A DNA stretch of 64,000 nucleotides from Tolypeutes matacus. Lineage: Eukaryota; Chordata; Mammalia; Cingulata; Chlamyphoridae. Positions 1 through 12,098 of the stretch are shown in pieces. Location of the stretch: positions 8,472,445 to 8,536,444 of the forward strand of contig JAKSZT010054324.1 in assembly GCA_026826555.1 (NCBI GenBank), read 5' to 3'. Every line of letters begins with the position of its first letter. Positions within the stretch are counted from its first letter, which is position 1. Made by a program: the position numbers and the translations under genes. Below the pieces are notes generated by a model. It was not told where the DNA came from. It did no database searches and saw nothing but the letters and a program-made list of their open reading frames with translations.

Positions 1-340
1 TTCCCTGTGATTGATTTTTGAGTTAATTTTTATATAACTTTGTAAAGTTTATATAAAACAAGTTGTTGTTGTTATTGTTTGTTTGGGTTTTTTCATATGG
101 ATGTTCAATTGCTCCAGTACCATTTGTTGAAAAGTCATCTTCCACTCATGTAACTGCTTTTGCACCTTTGCAAAATAATCAGTTGGGCATATTTACATGG
201 ATCTATTTCTGAGTTCTTTATTCTGTTCCATAGATAAATGTGTCCATCACTCTACCAGAACTTGACTTTCTTGATTACCGTAGGTATATGGCAAAGATTT
301 TCAACTTTTATAGCAATTAGCTCTGCATGATTCGCTTGGG
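1..340 (-). mobile_element. Old L1 (L1M-type) ORF2 fragment
   Basis: Read on the minus strand this follows the conserved L1 ORF2 region just downstream of the reverse transcriptase. The plus-strand reading has the familiar order: 'atggatgttcaattgctcc', then 'accatttgttgaaaag', then 'ttctgttccatagat', then the 'cttgattaccgtagg' segment. All frames are broken. It runs off the left edge, so its 3' part lies outside the window. The family is recognised from memory; the subfamily cannot be set by eye. Confidence 0.8.
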
Positions 341-1168
341 TAATTTTGAATGAATTCTTTGCATTTTGTCTTTATTTGCCAAAAGTTCTCTGAGCACATG
401 ACTAATTCATTCTACAAATATTTGAGTTCATATTTTGTGTCAGGAACTGCTCTTGATTCTTCAGATACATTATTGAACAAAATGGACAAGGAACTGTCAC
501 CTCTTAAAACATATTCTGGTAAGTATCAACATACAATTTACAATAGCCATTATAAATAGGTAAATTATATTATATAACCAAAAGCAATGAATGCTAGGAT
601 AAAAATGAAAATTAAATGAAACAAAAAGAAGATCAAGTTATGAGGAACTGAGAAGGATGAAATTGTGATTGCAGGATGGTGTGCTAGATCTTATTGTGGT
701 AACAGACTTTACAAACTCAATTTCTTACAAAAGAAAAAAGTTGAATCTCAAATATGTTACATATGGACTCTAGTAGTGTTGGGTCAGCTGTGGCTCTGCT
801 CCAAATATCTTGTTCACTGCAGTAACCAGACAGAAGGAATATACCTATTTGAAACACACCATTTTTGAAGCAAAGGGAGAAACATAGAAGTACTTTTCTT
901 GAAATTAGGTGAGGATATAATGGAATAAATACTCTAAAATTATACTCCAATATAATACTCTAATATATTATAATCTAACTTCTGGATCACAAATATTAAC
1001 ATTCCTCCTTTCTAAATTCTTTAGTCTTTCACCTCATCTCTAATAGTTACCTCAAAAGTTCATCTAAGTACATTATCAGTCTAAATAGTCAAAATCTTAA
1101 TATAGTTTCTATACCAGTTTTGGATATGTCTTCTTTTGGTTCAAAAACATATGAATTAAAAAGAAGTT
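341..1168. other. No recognised feature
   Basis: AT-rich sequence with no open frame over 80 codons, no protein motif and no repeat that I can name. The small frames at 350-559 and 665-868 show no domain or coding character. It may be unique DNA or decayed repeat. Confidence 0.5.
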
Positions 1169-1255
1169 GGGGAGCAGATGTAGCTCAAGTGGTTGAGTGT
1201 CTGCTTCCCATGTACGAGGTTCCGGGTTCAATCCCTGGTACCTCCTGAAAAAAAA
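1169..1255 (+). mobile_element. tRNA-derived SINE (DAS-like), monomer
   Basis: A short retroposon made of a tRNA-like head and a short A-tail. The RNA polymerase III box A reads TAGCTCAAGTGG (1181-1192) and box B GGGTTCAATCC (1224-1234). The body ends with 'acctcctg' and A8 at 1248-1255. AAAAAGAAGTT before the head and AAAAAAAAGTT at the tail probably represent the target-site duplication. The tRNA-Ala-like head followed by CCTCCTG matches the DAS-SINE group of armadillos as I recall it; this is the main clue to the organism. Confidence 0.85.
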
Positions 1256-3039
1256 GTTATCTTCCCCTCTTCATGCCCAACATATAATGGAGAAACAAAG
1301 GGATAATTATAATTATGACAATAAACACTTGCTTTAAGTAAAAGAAAGAATGGGAGGCACATCACCATTATGGTTATAGAGAAATTCTGAAATCCTGCAC
1401 TGGGTATATGGAATTTTCTTAACTTAAACAAGTTCTGCTCCCTAGGCTGAGCTCTTCAGTCAATTTTTCTCCTTGAATCAGGTCTCTACCCTCTGGAAAT
1501 TCCTTTCTTTTTCATTATCCTTTTGGCCATATCGGAAGAGGATGCCATCCCCTTTACTGGGGCTGAGAAAATTTCTCTATCTATTTTGTCTGTGTAGAAG
1601 TTCAGGGACCCAAAGGTTTATTTAAAATTTTTGACATTAACAATCTCTTTCATTTCAAGATGATTATTTGGCAATGTGACTTATTTTGGCTTTTTGCCTA
1701 TTTGATGGCAATTAGTTTTTTATGCCAATAACCACAACAAAATGTATTTTGAAGCATACTCTAATCTATAAACTTCATTCCCAGTATCTTTCATCCATCA
1801 GAACTTTTTGAAAGAATATAACCATTAGTTTCTGTTCACTAAGCCATTTTAACTAACCATAAGGATTTATCATGGGCCAATATAATTTATTTAGAAGTTA
1901 TAGCAAATAAATCTACTGTCATGCCATTAATTTGTCTTTGCTTGCAGGGTGACTTGTAATATGTCTTAGTTGTCCAAAGCACTTCTCAATTTTCTCTCTC
2001 CTAAAATTTTTGGGTTCTTTTTCCCTTTCATCCTCTTTGCATGCCAGTCAATTTTTTATGAGTCTATCTTTTTCTTGAAATACCCTACCAAACTCAGCCA
2101 ATAGAAAATATCTAAAGCTGTATATTTGTCAAGTAATTATCTTCCTTCCAAATTATTGCAGGCTACAGTTTAACTAAATATTCTGTCACTGTATAAAATG
2201 AGTTGTCATCTTTCAAGCCTTAAACAAGAGCTTCCTCATGACTTGCAGGTAGTTTCCTATATTTTGGGATTTTTCTTAAGGAAGAACCCCGCTTCTGCTT
2301 ACAATTTTAATATAATATTACACAACTTTATGTTGAAGTAAAACAAATAGCTTACAAGAGTAAAATTTTATTTCTTTCTCATATTTCTTTAGACCACAAC
2401 AGCTATAGTTTGCTATGGTTCTCCTCCACATGTCTTCTTTATTCCAGGATCCAGGCTGAAATACTATACAAGTGGCAGAGGAAAAAAGAATAGGACCTTA
2501 CTCCTCGGGATCTAAAATATTCTCTTAGGATGTGACATACATTATGTATGCTCACATTCCACTGGACAAAATGAGAATCATGGCCAAATACACTCTCAGT
2601 GGGGCAGGAATGTTTGTAACTCCAAACAGGAAGCACTTGAAGTCACATGCTAATGGGTGAACATGTATAAATTTTAGAGTGATTAAACTGAATGTTTTGG
2701 AAAACATAATGGAATCTACCAGGAGGGTCATGTTCAATTATAAATGGATATTTAGGGCAGGAGTATTTGAGAAGATAATACTTCAACAAAGCTTTAAAGG
2801 AGGAATGGGCATTACCACATGAATATCAGGAGTCACATCCTTTGTAAAGCTTCAGAGTTAAGAGCGTTCCTCACATATCTGAGTTGCTGAGTAATCAAGG
2901 GGATGTTTAGTAACAGATACAATAAGAGATAACATTAAAATAAATGTTTGAGTATATTGCTCCTATTGATAATGTCTGTGTACTCATCATTCCATATTAA
3001 GACTCTTGAAATAGACCCCCCATGATTCTCATGTTTCAA
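1256..3039. other. No recognised feature
   Basis: AT-rich DNA with no gene signature and no repeat I can name. The minus-strand frames at 1228-1431, 2439-2636 and 2552-2737 are short and overlap each other in different frames, as expected by chance. Confidence 0.5.
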
Positions 3040-3250
3040 GTCTCATATATCTCTGTCTACTCTCCATGCTGACAAAAGGCAAATCCAGCCATGTTCCTTC
3101 CATGTAAAACTGTCTTCTGTCTCCCTGCTACCTATAGAAGAAATTACAAATGATTTAGCATGACCTACAAAGTCCTTCATGATCTAACCTCAGCCTTATT
3201 TTCTGAGCTCAAGCCCTGTTCAACTTTGTCTTCACCCACTCCCAGAATCA
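3040..3250 (+). mobile_element. L2 fragment
   Basis: Decayed LINE-2 sequence. The stretch around 3155-3190 (tagcatgacctacaaagtcc, then 'ttcatgatctaacc') follows the L2 3' region, where the consensus has a 'ggcctacaaggccctacatgatctggcc'-like segment. A second L2 piece begins about 220 bp further on in the same orientation, so both may come from one element. Confidence 0.6.
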
Positions 3251-3469
3251 ACCATACAGAGCAATTTGTAATCTTATGATGGTCTATGTTGTATTTATGG
3301 ATGACTTTGAAAATGCTTTCCCCAGGCACAAGATTTAAATACACATGAACAACACATAACCAGTCTTCAAAATTTAGTCAAAAACTTAATTCCCCTCTCT
3401 GTGGAGAAAATCAAATTAGCCTAAACTTCTAAATAAAATAACAAATTTTCACCAGCCTCATTGCTAACT

Positions 3470-4095
3470 CCTTTAGTCAAGCCACTCTCTTTTTATTAGA
3501 TGATTGACATTGTTGCCTAAGTGGTCTTCCTACCACCCTATCCTCTCTGTAATCTATTTTCAACACAAGTGCAGAGTGATACTGATAAAATTTATGTCAG
3601 ATTCCATCATCCTATACCCCTAGTAGGTTCCCACCTTACTCAGAGTAAAATTCAAAGACCTTACAATGATCTACTAGGTCCTATCTGATCTGGCTCCTTC
3701 TCCCTGCCCTGAATGACCCTGATCTCATATCATTTTACTCTACCTTTAGTCCAGTTTATTCTAGCAGTGCTGATCTCCTACCTGTTCTTCAAATATTATA
3801 GGCACTCTATTTTTCAGGACCTTTGCACTAAGCTTTCCTATGCTTGCAATGGCCTTCCACCAGATACTCACATGGCTTACTCCCTTACTAGCTTCAGGTT
3901 TTTACTCAAAGTCCTGTTTTCATTGAATAATTTCTGGCTATCCTCTCTAAACCCTCCACTCTACTCTTACTTCTGAACTCTTTAAGGGTGAGTACTATGC
4001 TGCCATTTCTTTATACATTTTCAGCACCTAGCACAAAGATAGTCATGTGAAGAACATGTAGTAAATGTTTCTTGGATGAATACATGGATAATAAA
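3470..4095 (+). mobile_element. L2 3' end
   Basis: A long L2 piece that follows the consensus order: the 'ttaccatggcctacaag'-like part (3660-3690), 'ctggctcc', 'ggacctttgcact' (3819-3831), 'ttccaccagata' (3854-3865), 'tggcttactccctta' (3873-3887), and the L2 tail 'gcacctagcacaaag' with 'tgaatacatggataataaatga' near 4025-4098. The plus-strand frame at 3713-3976 lies wholly inside it and is not a gene. Ancient mammal-wide LINE. Confidence 0.8.
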
Positions 4096-7058
4096 TGACA
4101 TTAAGTCCTAGACTAGAAATGAAATGGAAGTCTCTTTCTAACTGTATCAGGTTGTTCTTTTAGATTAGATTTTCCAAGTGTTTTCCTCTGATTTGAATAA
4201 CTTTTTGAAACTTGTCTTTTTAATACAGAATGGAGTTCAGTGCTTTTGAAATAATTAAGGCAGTCTTTAGGTGCAATGGCATATAAAGATAAGAATGCAG
4301 CATCTGCATAAAGCTCAGGAGGGAAAATATGAGCATTAAGATATGCTAGGTCCACCTAATTGGGAAGATTAATTGTAACTATAGAAATTAAACTATAATT
4401 TGGGTTTCAGAATTTCCCTCGAGTTTCATTAAGATTAACATGACTCACCCATAATTACTTCTATGAACATGGCTTTGCCAAACTGCCAGAAAAACGGCCT
4501 ATTGGTATAAATCCAAGTCTCTTGCAGTCACATAACCTGGAAAAGTATCATTAATTCTATTCTAAAATTACCCTGGAAATAATTTCAACCTTACTCAATT
4601 ATTCCTTGACAGTCATGTTTAGGGGAAGAAGTTTTGAAAAGCAGCATATTAAAATATTAAGTTTTATATAATAGTTATAAAATCCAGTGTTATGACTGTG
4701 TGCACTCTCTGAGCATTCTTTGAGTTGTACAATCTTGATTTATATACTTTTATATTTGTATATCTTACTTTAAAAATATTTATTTTAAAAACTAAAATAT
4801 TATTACATGCATGTTCTTACTTAGAGAATTAAAATCCTTGCACAACACTACATCAAAATTTGAAACTAATTGAACTGTATGTCTGTTCTAATTCCTTTTA
4901 ACAACTATTTGATAATATGGACTGCCTAAAATAACTTGATGATGTGAATGAACTTTTGAATGTGCCCTAAACTTTTTTTAAAATTTGGACTTAATTCTCC
5001 TTTCCTTTGAGTGTCATGAAATGATTTCTTGGCTTTCTACATCTCTTCCTAGCCTTGATGTCAGACTGGTATTAAGGTTTGTGGTATTATTTATGAATTT
5101 CTACATGAAGCCAGTCACTGTTTTCCCTCCATAATGAGGAAAAGAATTTAAAACTAAAGTTCAGCATTGGAACACATTATATTTTATTCTCTATACTATA
5201 TACAGTTAATTCTCATAAAATCATCATATCTTTAAATTTTAGAAATCAACTTTCTACATTATTTGGGGCTCATGTATAGATTTTTCCCAATAAATACCAA
5301 AATAGATTTGTCAAGATGGAGGAAAATACCATGTGACACATAGTTTGGAAGTATTAGAGATTATTCTACTGGGGGAATGGTAGTTAAAATAATTATTGCC
5401 CACAGCTATATAAATATCTTTCATTGAGAGACTAAAAATTGTCCATGTAAAGGGAGTGTAAGAAAAACTATTGCATTTAGAAATTATTTTTAACTCACTG
5501 CCAGTGTTTACTTTAACATTGTAACAAGACAATTGAAAGACATAAAAGGAAGAATGCATCTGGCTGCACTATGACAAAGGCAAAATATGTGAAGCTTTTA
5601 TTCAGAGCCTATTGGTATGTTCCCATTTCATGACATAGACATTCCAAGACAAAGCAGAATGAGAGTTGTTAAATATTAGACTTGCAAATTTCAAAATACA
5701 TGGTGTCAGTCGAGTGATGTTAAAACATCCATTTAGAACAACTCACAGAGTAACTGTAGCATATTACAAAGTAGAATCATGAATATGCAATTAGCAAATG
5801 GTTCTGGAGCCTGATCACCATCTCTGTCAATTACAGCAGTCACTTTCTGTGATGGTACCTTGGCACTTTGACAGTGATTATACCTTTACATGATGTATTG
5901 CAGATATTATGCTTCAGTTGTTTACAAATAGAACCATATCTCTCTTTTTTTACTGTACGAATAGAGTGTTTTAAGTAAGGAAAATGTTCCTCATAATAAA
6001 TCTTCCACCTAAGTCACTCATGCATGATCAGACTGGGAATATCATACAACTTTTGCACCATGTGACAAAAGCAACTCTCTAAGTCCCTCTTTTTATTATT
6101 GCTAAAAAGTAAAGTAATGTGGAGCTTTTTCAAGTTAACTGAAACCTAGTGCCCATCACTCTAAAGGAGAATAGTCAAATGAGAAATTCATTTTAAATTT
6201 GGAGCAAAATGCCACAAGAAAGGTATAGGTGTCTGTCAAGGCAAAGATTCCCTGGATGTGATATAGTTTGGCTTGTTTTCTCATACTGCTAAAAATTATA
6301 TTTATTTATTTATTGGTTTCAGTTTTGTCTAAATATGCAAAATGAAGAGGTTTTGTTAGATAATAATTTTCTCCAATGCTTATTTTCTTATTGGTAACAG
6401 TATCTAAGAGATTAAATTATCCAGGTAATTCCAGATTTTGCTACTTAATTTTGTATATGTATCTATTTAAATAAAACCCCCAATATTTAAGGTTACTACG
6501 GAATATGTAATGCTATGTAGATACTCTAAATATTTTGATAATGGCCATCATATAGATTAGGCTTAATTTCAATTTTATACCTATATAAAATTGTATAGAT
6601 TCAATGTCTAATTTAGCATTGATTCAGGGGGTTCAAAAATCCATTGTCATAGAACAATATAGTTAAAATAAACTATGGAAATCATATTGTTCAACTCACT
6701 TCACTCTCACCACTTTCCTGTGCAAACATTTTTCAGACCAGATGAAATTTGCCCCGAGTCACATAGCTCATGTCAAAACCAGATCTTCCAATCAGAATTC
6801 TTATTTCACAATTAAGTGCTATTTTCATCAAATTATGATACGGCAACTCTACTCCATAGGTATCAAAATTTTTAAAAATAAAAAACAATAGAAGGAACAT
6901 AATGTGCAAAAGGCAGACAAAGTGCCTAGCTTTGAAGAAAATACGACACATGGAATTGAATGTGTTACTCCCAATCTCTTCAAAATCTAGGACAATTAAA
7001 CAAAAATAATAATTTAATACAATTAGATTTCAAACATGAGATTATAAAATACATTAAA
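4096..7058. other. No recognised feature
   Basis: Nearly 3 kb of AT-rich DNA. The frames at 4113-4355, 5311-5559 and 6733-6951 (all minus) are short, carry no motif and lack splice or promoter context. No repeat family was recognised. This is one of the longer stretches that could be unique sequence. Confidence 0.5.
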
Positions 7059-7884
7059 ATGAGGGAGTTATGTGATTCAAGATGGCAGAGTGAGATGCAT
7101 CAGGGCTCCTTTCCCTCACAGAAGTTGTGAACAACTAGCTAGAACTGAAAGAAACGTCTTTCTCAAAGCTCCAGATAAACAGTTAAAGGACTGCAGTAAT
7201 AGTGCAAGTGCTGAATCAAGGAAAAGACTACTTAAAAGCAGTATCATCTCATGGTACCCTGGCTGGCCCCTCCCTCACTCCTCTCCATCTCAATGTGGAA
7301 CTGGCCCATGCTCCCAATTTGGATCCCTAGTCCTGGTTTGGAGAGAGCAGAATAACTCTTGTGCACTTACTAGGAGTATGCATGTCTTGTTAAATCTCGT
7401 GCCCTGATGAACTTGATGTCCCAGAACTGACTCTGCATGTAGAAGGCAGCTCACAGAACTTTTCTACAGAATGCATTCTTTTAAGGAAGAAATGATACCA
7501 ATCCTCCACAATTTCTCTCAAAAAAATAGAAGATAGAGCACTTCCTCACTCAAGCAAACCAAATAACAATGATGTAGCATGTCAAAGGGACACAGGAACC
7601 AAATGAAAGGGCTCCCAGGGCCCCGAAGTAGAACTATTTGAACCAGAAAATAAAGTAATACTGGATTATAACTCAAAGTTAACTAATATCCATCTAAGTA
7701 TCCATGAGTACCTACTGATCGGTCAAAGAAGAAATCACAGCGTATATTAGAAAATATTTAAACAGAAGGATACAGAAAGTATAAGTTATTAAAACTTATG
7801 GGATACAACTAAAGCAGTGCTTACATATAAATTTTAATTCTAAATGCATATATTAAAATCATAAAGGCTTAAAATCAATGATCT
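7059..7884 (+). mobile_element. Old L1, 5' part, rearranged
   Basis: Starts with an L1-like 5' end ('caagatggcagagtgag' at 7079-7095) and 5' UTR-like sequence to about 7480. Then comes an ORF2 scrap ('aaaatagaagatagagcac', about 7525-7543), and after that an ORF2 piece that normally lies upstream of that scrap (the 'tcaaagaagaaatcacag' segment at 7723-7740, up to 7884). The order is therefore rearranged. The sequence after 7884 resumes in ORF2 register at 12113, so this is the left half of an element split by the younger L1 at 7885-12112. The frame at 7072-7407 is in the 5' UTR and has no ORF1 motif. Confidence 0.65.
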
Positions 7885-9115
7885 AACTAAAGATGTAAAG
7901 GACTTATATACAGAAAACTACACAACACTGTTAAAGGAAATCGAAGAAGACTTAAATAAATGGAAAAATATTCCCTGTTCATAGATAGGAAGACTAAACA
8001 TCATCAAGATGTCTATCCTACCCAAACTAATCTACAGATTTAATGCAATCCCAATAAAAGTCAACACTGTATTTTTTAAGGAACTGGAAAAACTAACCAC
8101 AAAATATATTTGGAGAGGCAAGAGGCCCCGAATTGCCAGAGACATATTGAAAAATAAAAATGAAGTTGGAGGTATCACACTACCTGACTTTAAAACATAC
8201 TACAAAGCTACAGTGATCAAAACTGCGAGGTATTGGCACAAGGATAGACCTATTGACCAATGGAACCGAATTGAGAGTTCTGATATAGATCCTCGCATAT
8301 ACAGTTATCTGATATTTGACAAGGCCATGAAGCCCACTCAGTTGGGAGAGAATGGCTTCTTTAACAAGTGGTCCTTGGAGAACTGGATATCCATATCCAA
8401 ATGAATGAGAGAAGAATACCATCTCACACCTTACACAAAAATCAACTCAAGATGGATCAAAGATCTAAATATAAGAGCCCAAACCATAAAGACCTTGGAA
8501 GATAATTTAGGGAAGCATCTACAGGATGTAATAGGAAATGGTTTCATGAACTTCACAGCCAAAGCACGAGCAGCTAGAGAAAAAATAGATAAATGGGATC
8601 TCATCAAAATTAAAAACTTCTGCACCTCAAAGGATGTTATTAAGAAAATAAAAAGGCAGCCTACTCAATGGGAGAAAATATTTGGCAACCACATATCTGA
8701 TAGGAGCCTAATATCCTGCATATATAAAGAAATCCTCCATCTTGAAAATAAAAAGACAAATAACCCATTTAAAAAATGGGCAAGTGACCTGAAAAGACAC
8801 TTCTCCAAGGAAAAAATACAAATGGCTAAAAAGCACATGAAAAAATACTCAACATCGCTTGCTATCAGGGAAATGCAAATCAAAACTACAATGAGATACC
8901 ATCTTACACCCATCAGAATGGCAGCTATTAAAAAAACAGGAGACACTAAATGTTGGAGAGGATGTGGAGGATTAGGAACCCTCATCCACCGTTCGTGGGA
9001 CTGTGGTATGGTCCAGCCACTGTGGAGGACAGTTTGGCAGTTCCTCAGGAAGCTAAATATAGAACTGCCATATGATCCAGCAATCCCACTGCTGGGTATA
9101 TACCCAGAAGAATAG
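7885..9115 (+). pseudogene. L1 ORF2 C-terminal remnant, two nonsense codons
   Basis: C-terminal third of the L1 reverse transcriptase/endonuclease protein, one reading frame, about 410 codons. It is interrupted by TAG at 7982-7984 (in the conserved CSWIGRL motif, Trp to stop) and TGA at 8402-8404, with no frameshift. Visible landmarks are [16 protein letters not shown] (from 8012), the '[14 protein letters not shown]' segment, and the C-terminal CCHC-type cluster CWRGC..H....C (about 8951-9004, spacing C3C7H4C). It ends at the old-L1 position, PLLGIYPEE. The endonuclease and catalytic RT core are missing through 5' truncation, so the protein cannot be active. The minus-strand frame at 8665-9180 is its shadow. 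Confidence 0.9.
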
Positions 9116-11491
9116 AAAGCAGGGACACGAACAGATATATGCACACCAATGTTCATAGTGGCATTGTTCACCATTACCAAAAGTTGGAATCAGCCCTGGT
9201 GCCCATCAATAGATGAATGGATAAGCAAAATGTAGTACATACATACAATGGAATATTACTCAGCTGTAAGAAGGAATAAAGTGCTAACACATGGAATAAC
9301 GTGGATGAATCTTGAAGACCTTATGTTGAGTGAAGCAAGCCAGGCACTGAAGGATGAACAGTATATGACCTCACTGATTTGAACTGAGGAAAGTGAGCAG
9401 TCTTGAGAACCATTGCCTGAAAGATAGGTTAACAAGGGAGAGAAAAAGAAGAGCAGGCTTTGAGCCATCACCCATATGGACATAATCTATGGTAAAGGGA
9501 TAGAGTATAGTTGCATATTGAAGGATAGCACAGATGGGTAGTGATATTACTGGGTTTGGTGGTGCAGCATTGACAGTTGGGTAGATTAGGAAGGGCAGGT
9601 TCAAATACCCAGGGCATGTAACTATGAATCTTGGCATTCCATGAGTCAAGACAGGGGAGTGTCATATGCCCCAGGGGGGTGGGGAGGAAGGGACAGTTAA
9701 GATCTAATGGGGTATTTAGTGGTCATGGGAAAGGTTTTTCATTACCTTACAGTAATGGACACAGGACATGGTAAATATCATCAAAACTTATCAAACTGTA
9801 TCATCTAAATTATAAACTATACTGTAAATCATTGACAATGTTTAGTTGCTATATTTTGCTATCTGTATAACAGTTATAACAATGTTAACATCCAAAAAAA
9901 GGGGGGGGTTAATATGGGGTGAGGAAGGGGGGGATGGCTTGGTATCTGGGAGTCTCTGGTATTCCGTGTGTGACTTTGCTGTGACCTAAAACTTCTTTGA
10001 AAATTAAATGAAAATTTGGGAGACACTGGGGATTGAGAGGGGGAAGATGTCATGGCACACTGGACATCCAATAACATAATGAAAAAAGGAAAAAAGTAAT
10101 ATATATATATATTTTTTTATAAGGCATTTCTTTTGCTTTTTTCCCCATTTTTTTTGAATGTCACAATCCACTAATTATATTTTGTTTTGTTTTGTTTTTT
10201 GTTTGATTGATTGTTTATTTTTTTGGTTTTTTTTTTTTTCCCTGAGTTTCCTTGTGTTTGTCTCTTGCATGTAAGCTTATCATTGTTGTTTCTTTTTCCT
10301 ATTAAGTGTATTTGATTATTTTATGGGCTACATGTTCATGGAAGATTTAGATCACAGAAGGGTTACAATGGGTACTGCAGGGGATTATTGGTGGGGGGTG
10401 TCTGGGAGGGGGGATTCATGGGAGTAAGTTCATATGAATACACATGAAAGATATACAAAATTGTTCAAAAGATCAAAGGATAGGGCATGGTCACAGTGGG
10501 TGGACAATCACTCAATAAATGAGGGAATCTGAATTCCTAGCCTGGAGAGCTCTGCCACATTGTCCAAGGGAGCAGCAACAGTCCTCTGAGTGCAGGAACA
10601 GTGTCTGTCAAAAGAGGATGGCCACTGATGAGTTCTTTTTATTGATGACTACCCTTATGAGTCTTTGCTCTTGTAACTGAAACTTAGCTTACTGTTATGG
10701 GGTACCTAAGAGTTGCCACCTGAGAGCCTTCTTGTTGCTCAAATGTGGCCTCTCTCTAAGCCAAACTCAGCATATGAATGCATTACCTTCCCCCCAACTT
10801 GGGACATGACTCCCGGGGATGAGCCTCCCTGGCGACGAGGGATTAACACCAAGTGCCAACTGGCAACACAACTGGAAAAAGACCTTGAATCAAAGGGGGA
10901 AAAGGTAAAGACAAATGGGTTCAAGTGGCTAAGAGACTTCAAAGAGAGTTGGGAGGTCATCCCAGAGGTAACGCTTACGCACACCTCAGTAGGAGCTCAT
11001 AGAACATCAAAGTGCATATTGCCCCACACAGAGGGGCTCCTGAGAGCTCTGGAGACACCCAGGTCCTATATAAGGGGGGATAGCCCCAGAGACTGATGCC
11101 TTATCAGTGGGCTCTATTTTGGCATCTGTGCTCCTGAGAGTGACAGAACTGGACTCAAATAAGTCCTCCCTGAACATGGTTCATCAGTCCCTTCTATTCA
11201 AACCTATATGTGATGCTGGAGTTTTTAAGTATACTTCCAGAGACTGGAGCCTCTGGCCTACCTATGTGCCAGGTGTGCATGGAATCTTGGTGGAGCTGCA
11301 ACTCCTACCCTACAGCTCAATGGACTCATCCAAGTCACCTGGCGAGGAGACAATGATGGGCAACGGCCATCCCAGGGAATGGAGAGGGCCTGCATCTGCA
11401 GGCAGGATCATCCCACCCACCATATCCATGGGATATAAGCCGTCTCTCACTTGGAGGTGGAGTTGACATCACCATCCCAGTCCCCTCAGGA

Positions 11492-11803
11492 TTGGGGGAA
11501 GAACTATGGACTAGAGTGGACTTGATGGTATTCTGTTGTACACATATGGTGATTCTAGCAATGGAAGAAATTATAACAGTGAGGTGGAGCCAGTGGCCAC
11601 TGGACACTTTCGGGGCAGGGAGGGGATATGCAGGTGAAATACAGGGGCTTTTTCGGGATTTGGAGGTTGTCCTGGGTGCCGTTGTGGCAACGGATATAGG
11701 CCATTTTAAATCAGCACACACCATTCAGAACTGTGTGGGAGAGAGTGTGATCTACGATGTGAACTGTGGTCTATGGTTGATGGCAAGGCCACAGGATGTG
11801 TAA
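11492..11803 (+). other. Open frame within L1 3' UTR, shared with another copy
   Basis: A 103-codon frame in the GC-richer block of the 3' UTR. It starts MGEELWTRVDLMVFCC, contains VRWSQWPLDTFGAG in the middle, and ends ARPQDV. The counterpart at 16659-17015 keeps the same frame for about 104 codons. No known domain was recognised. Overlapping frames on the other strand (11335-11724, 11706-12023) are shadows. It is probably a by-product of low stop density in this block. Confidence 0.5.
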
Positions 11804-11984
11804 GTCCATTGAGGATGATGGGCCACACTTGTGGGATATGTTTGTGTGGGATGTGGTGGGAGGTGTGGGAGGTGGGGAACATGGGTATCCCTGTAGGTTC
11901 CATGTAATATTTAGGTAAGTTAAGCACTTCTTTAAAAAATAAAAAAATAAAAAAAAATAAAAAGATAAAAAAATTAAAAAATAT

Positions 11985-12098
11985 ATATATAACATTTTTG
12001 TAAGCAAATGCACATATATGCATACATATTTATATATCATTTTACAAATATTGGTATGTATTGTGAAAATTTTGATTTTTTACCCACAATAAAAAATT
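11985..12098 (+). other. Extra 3' tail shared by a subset of L1 copies
   Basis: After a first A-rich tail (11930-11984) the copy continues with 'aacatttttgtaagcaaat', 'gtattgtgaaaattttgat' and 'tacccacaataaaaaa'. The same segment, reversed, forms the 3' end of the copies at 26281-26483 and 45971-46272. Other copies stop at the first tail. The terminal CAATAAA sits next to the final A-run and could be the poly(A) signal. A captured 3' flank that became part of a subfamily is the simplest reading. Confidence 0.65.

Noticed and set aside
1169..1255. Functional tRNA gene (also 46458 and 50546)
   Set aside because: Box A and B are present, but the sequences carry A-tails and target-site duplications and lack a complete acceptor and anticodon stem; they are SINEs.
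8665..9180. 171-codon minus-strand frame
   Set aside because: It is the antisense shadow of the well-kept L1 ORF2 C-terminal region.
11335..12040. Minus-strand frames of 89-129 codons
   Set aside because: They are antisense to the L1 3' UTR and pass into its A/T tail; no domain and no equivalent in other copies.
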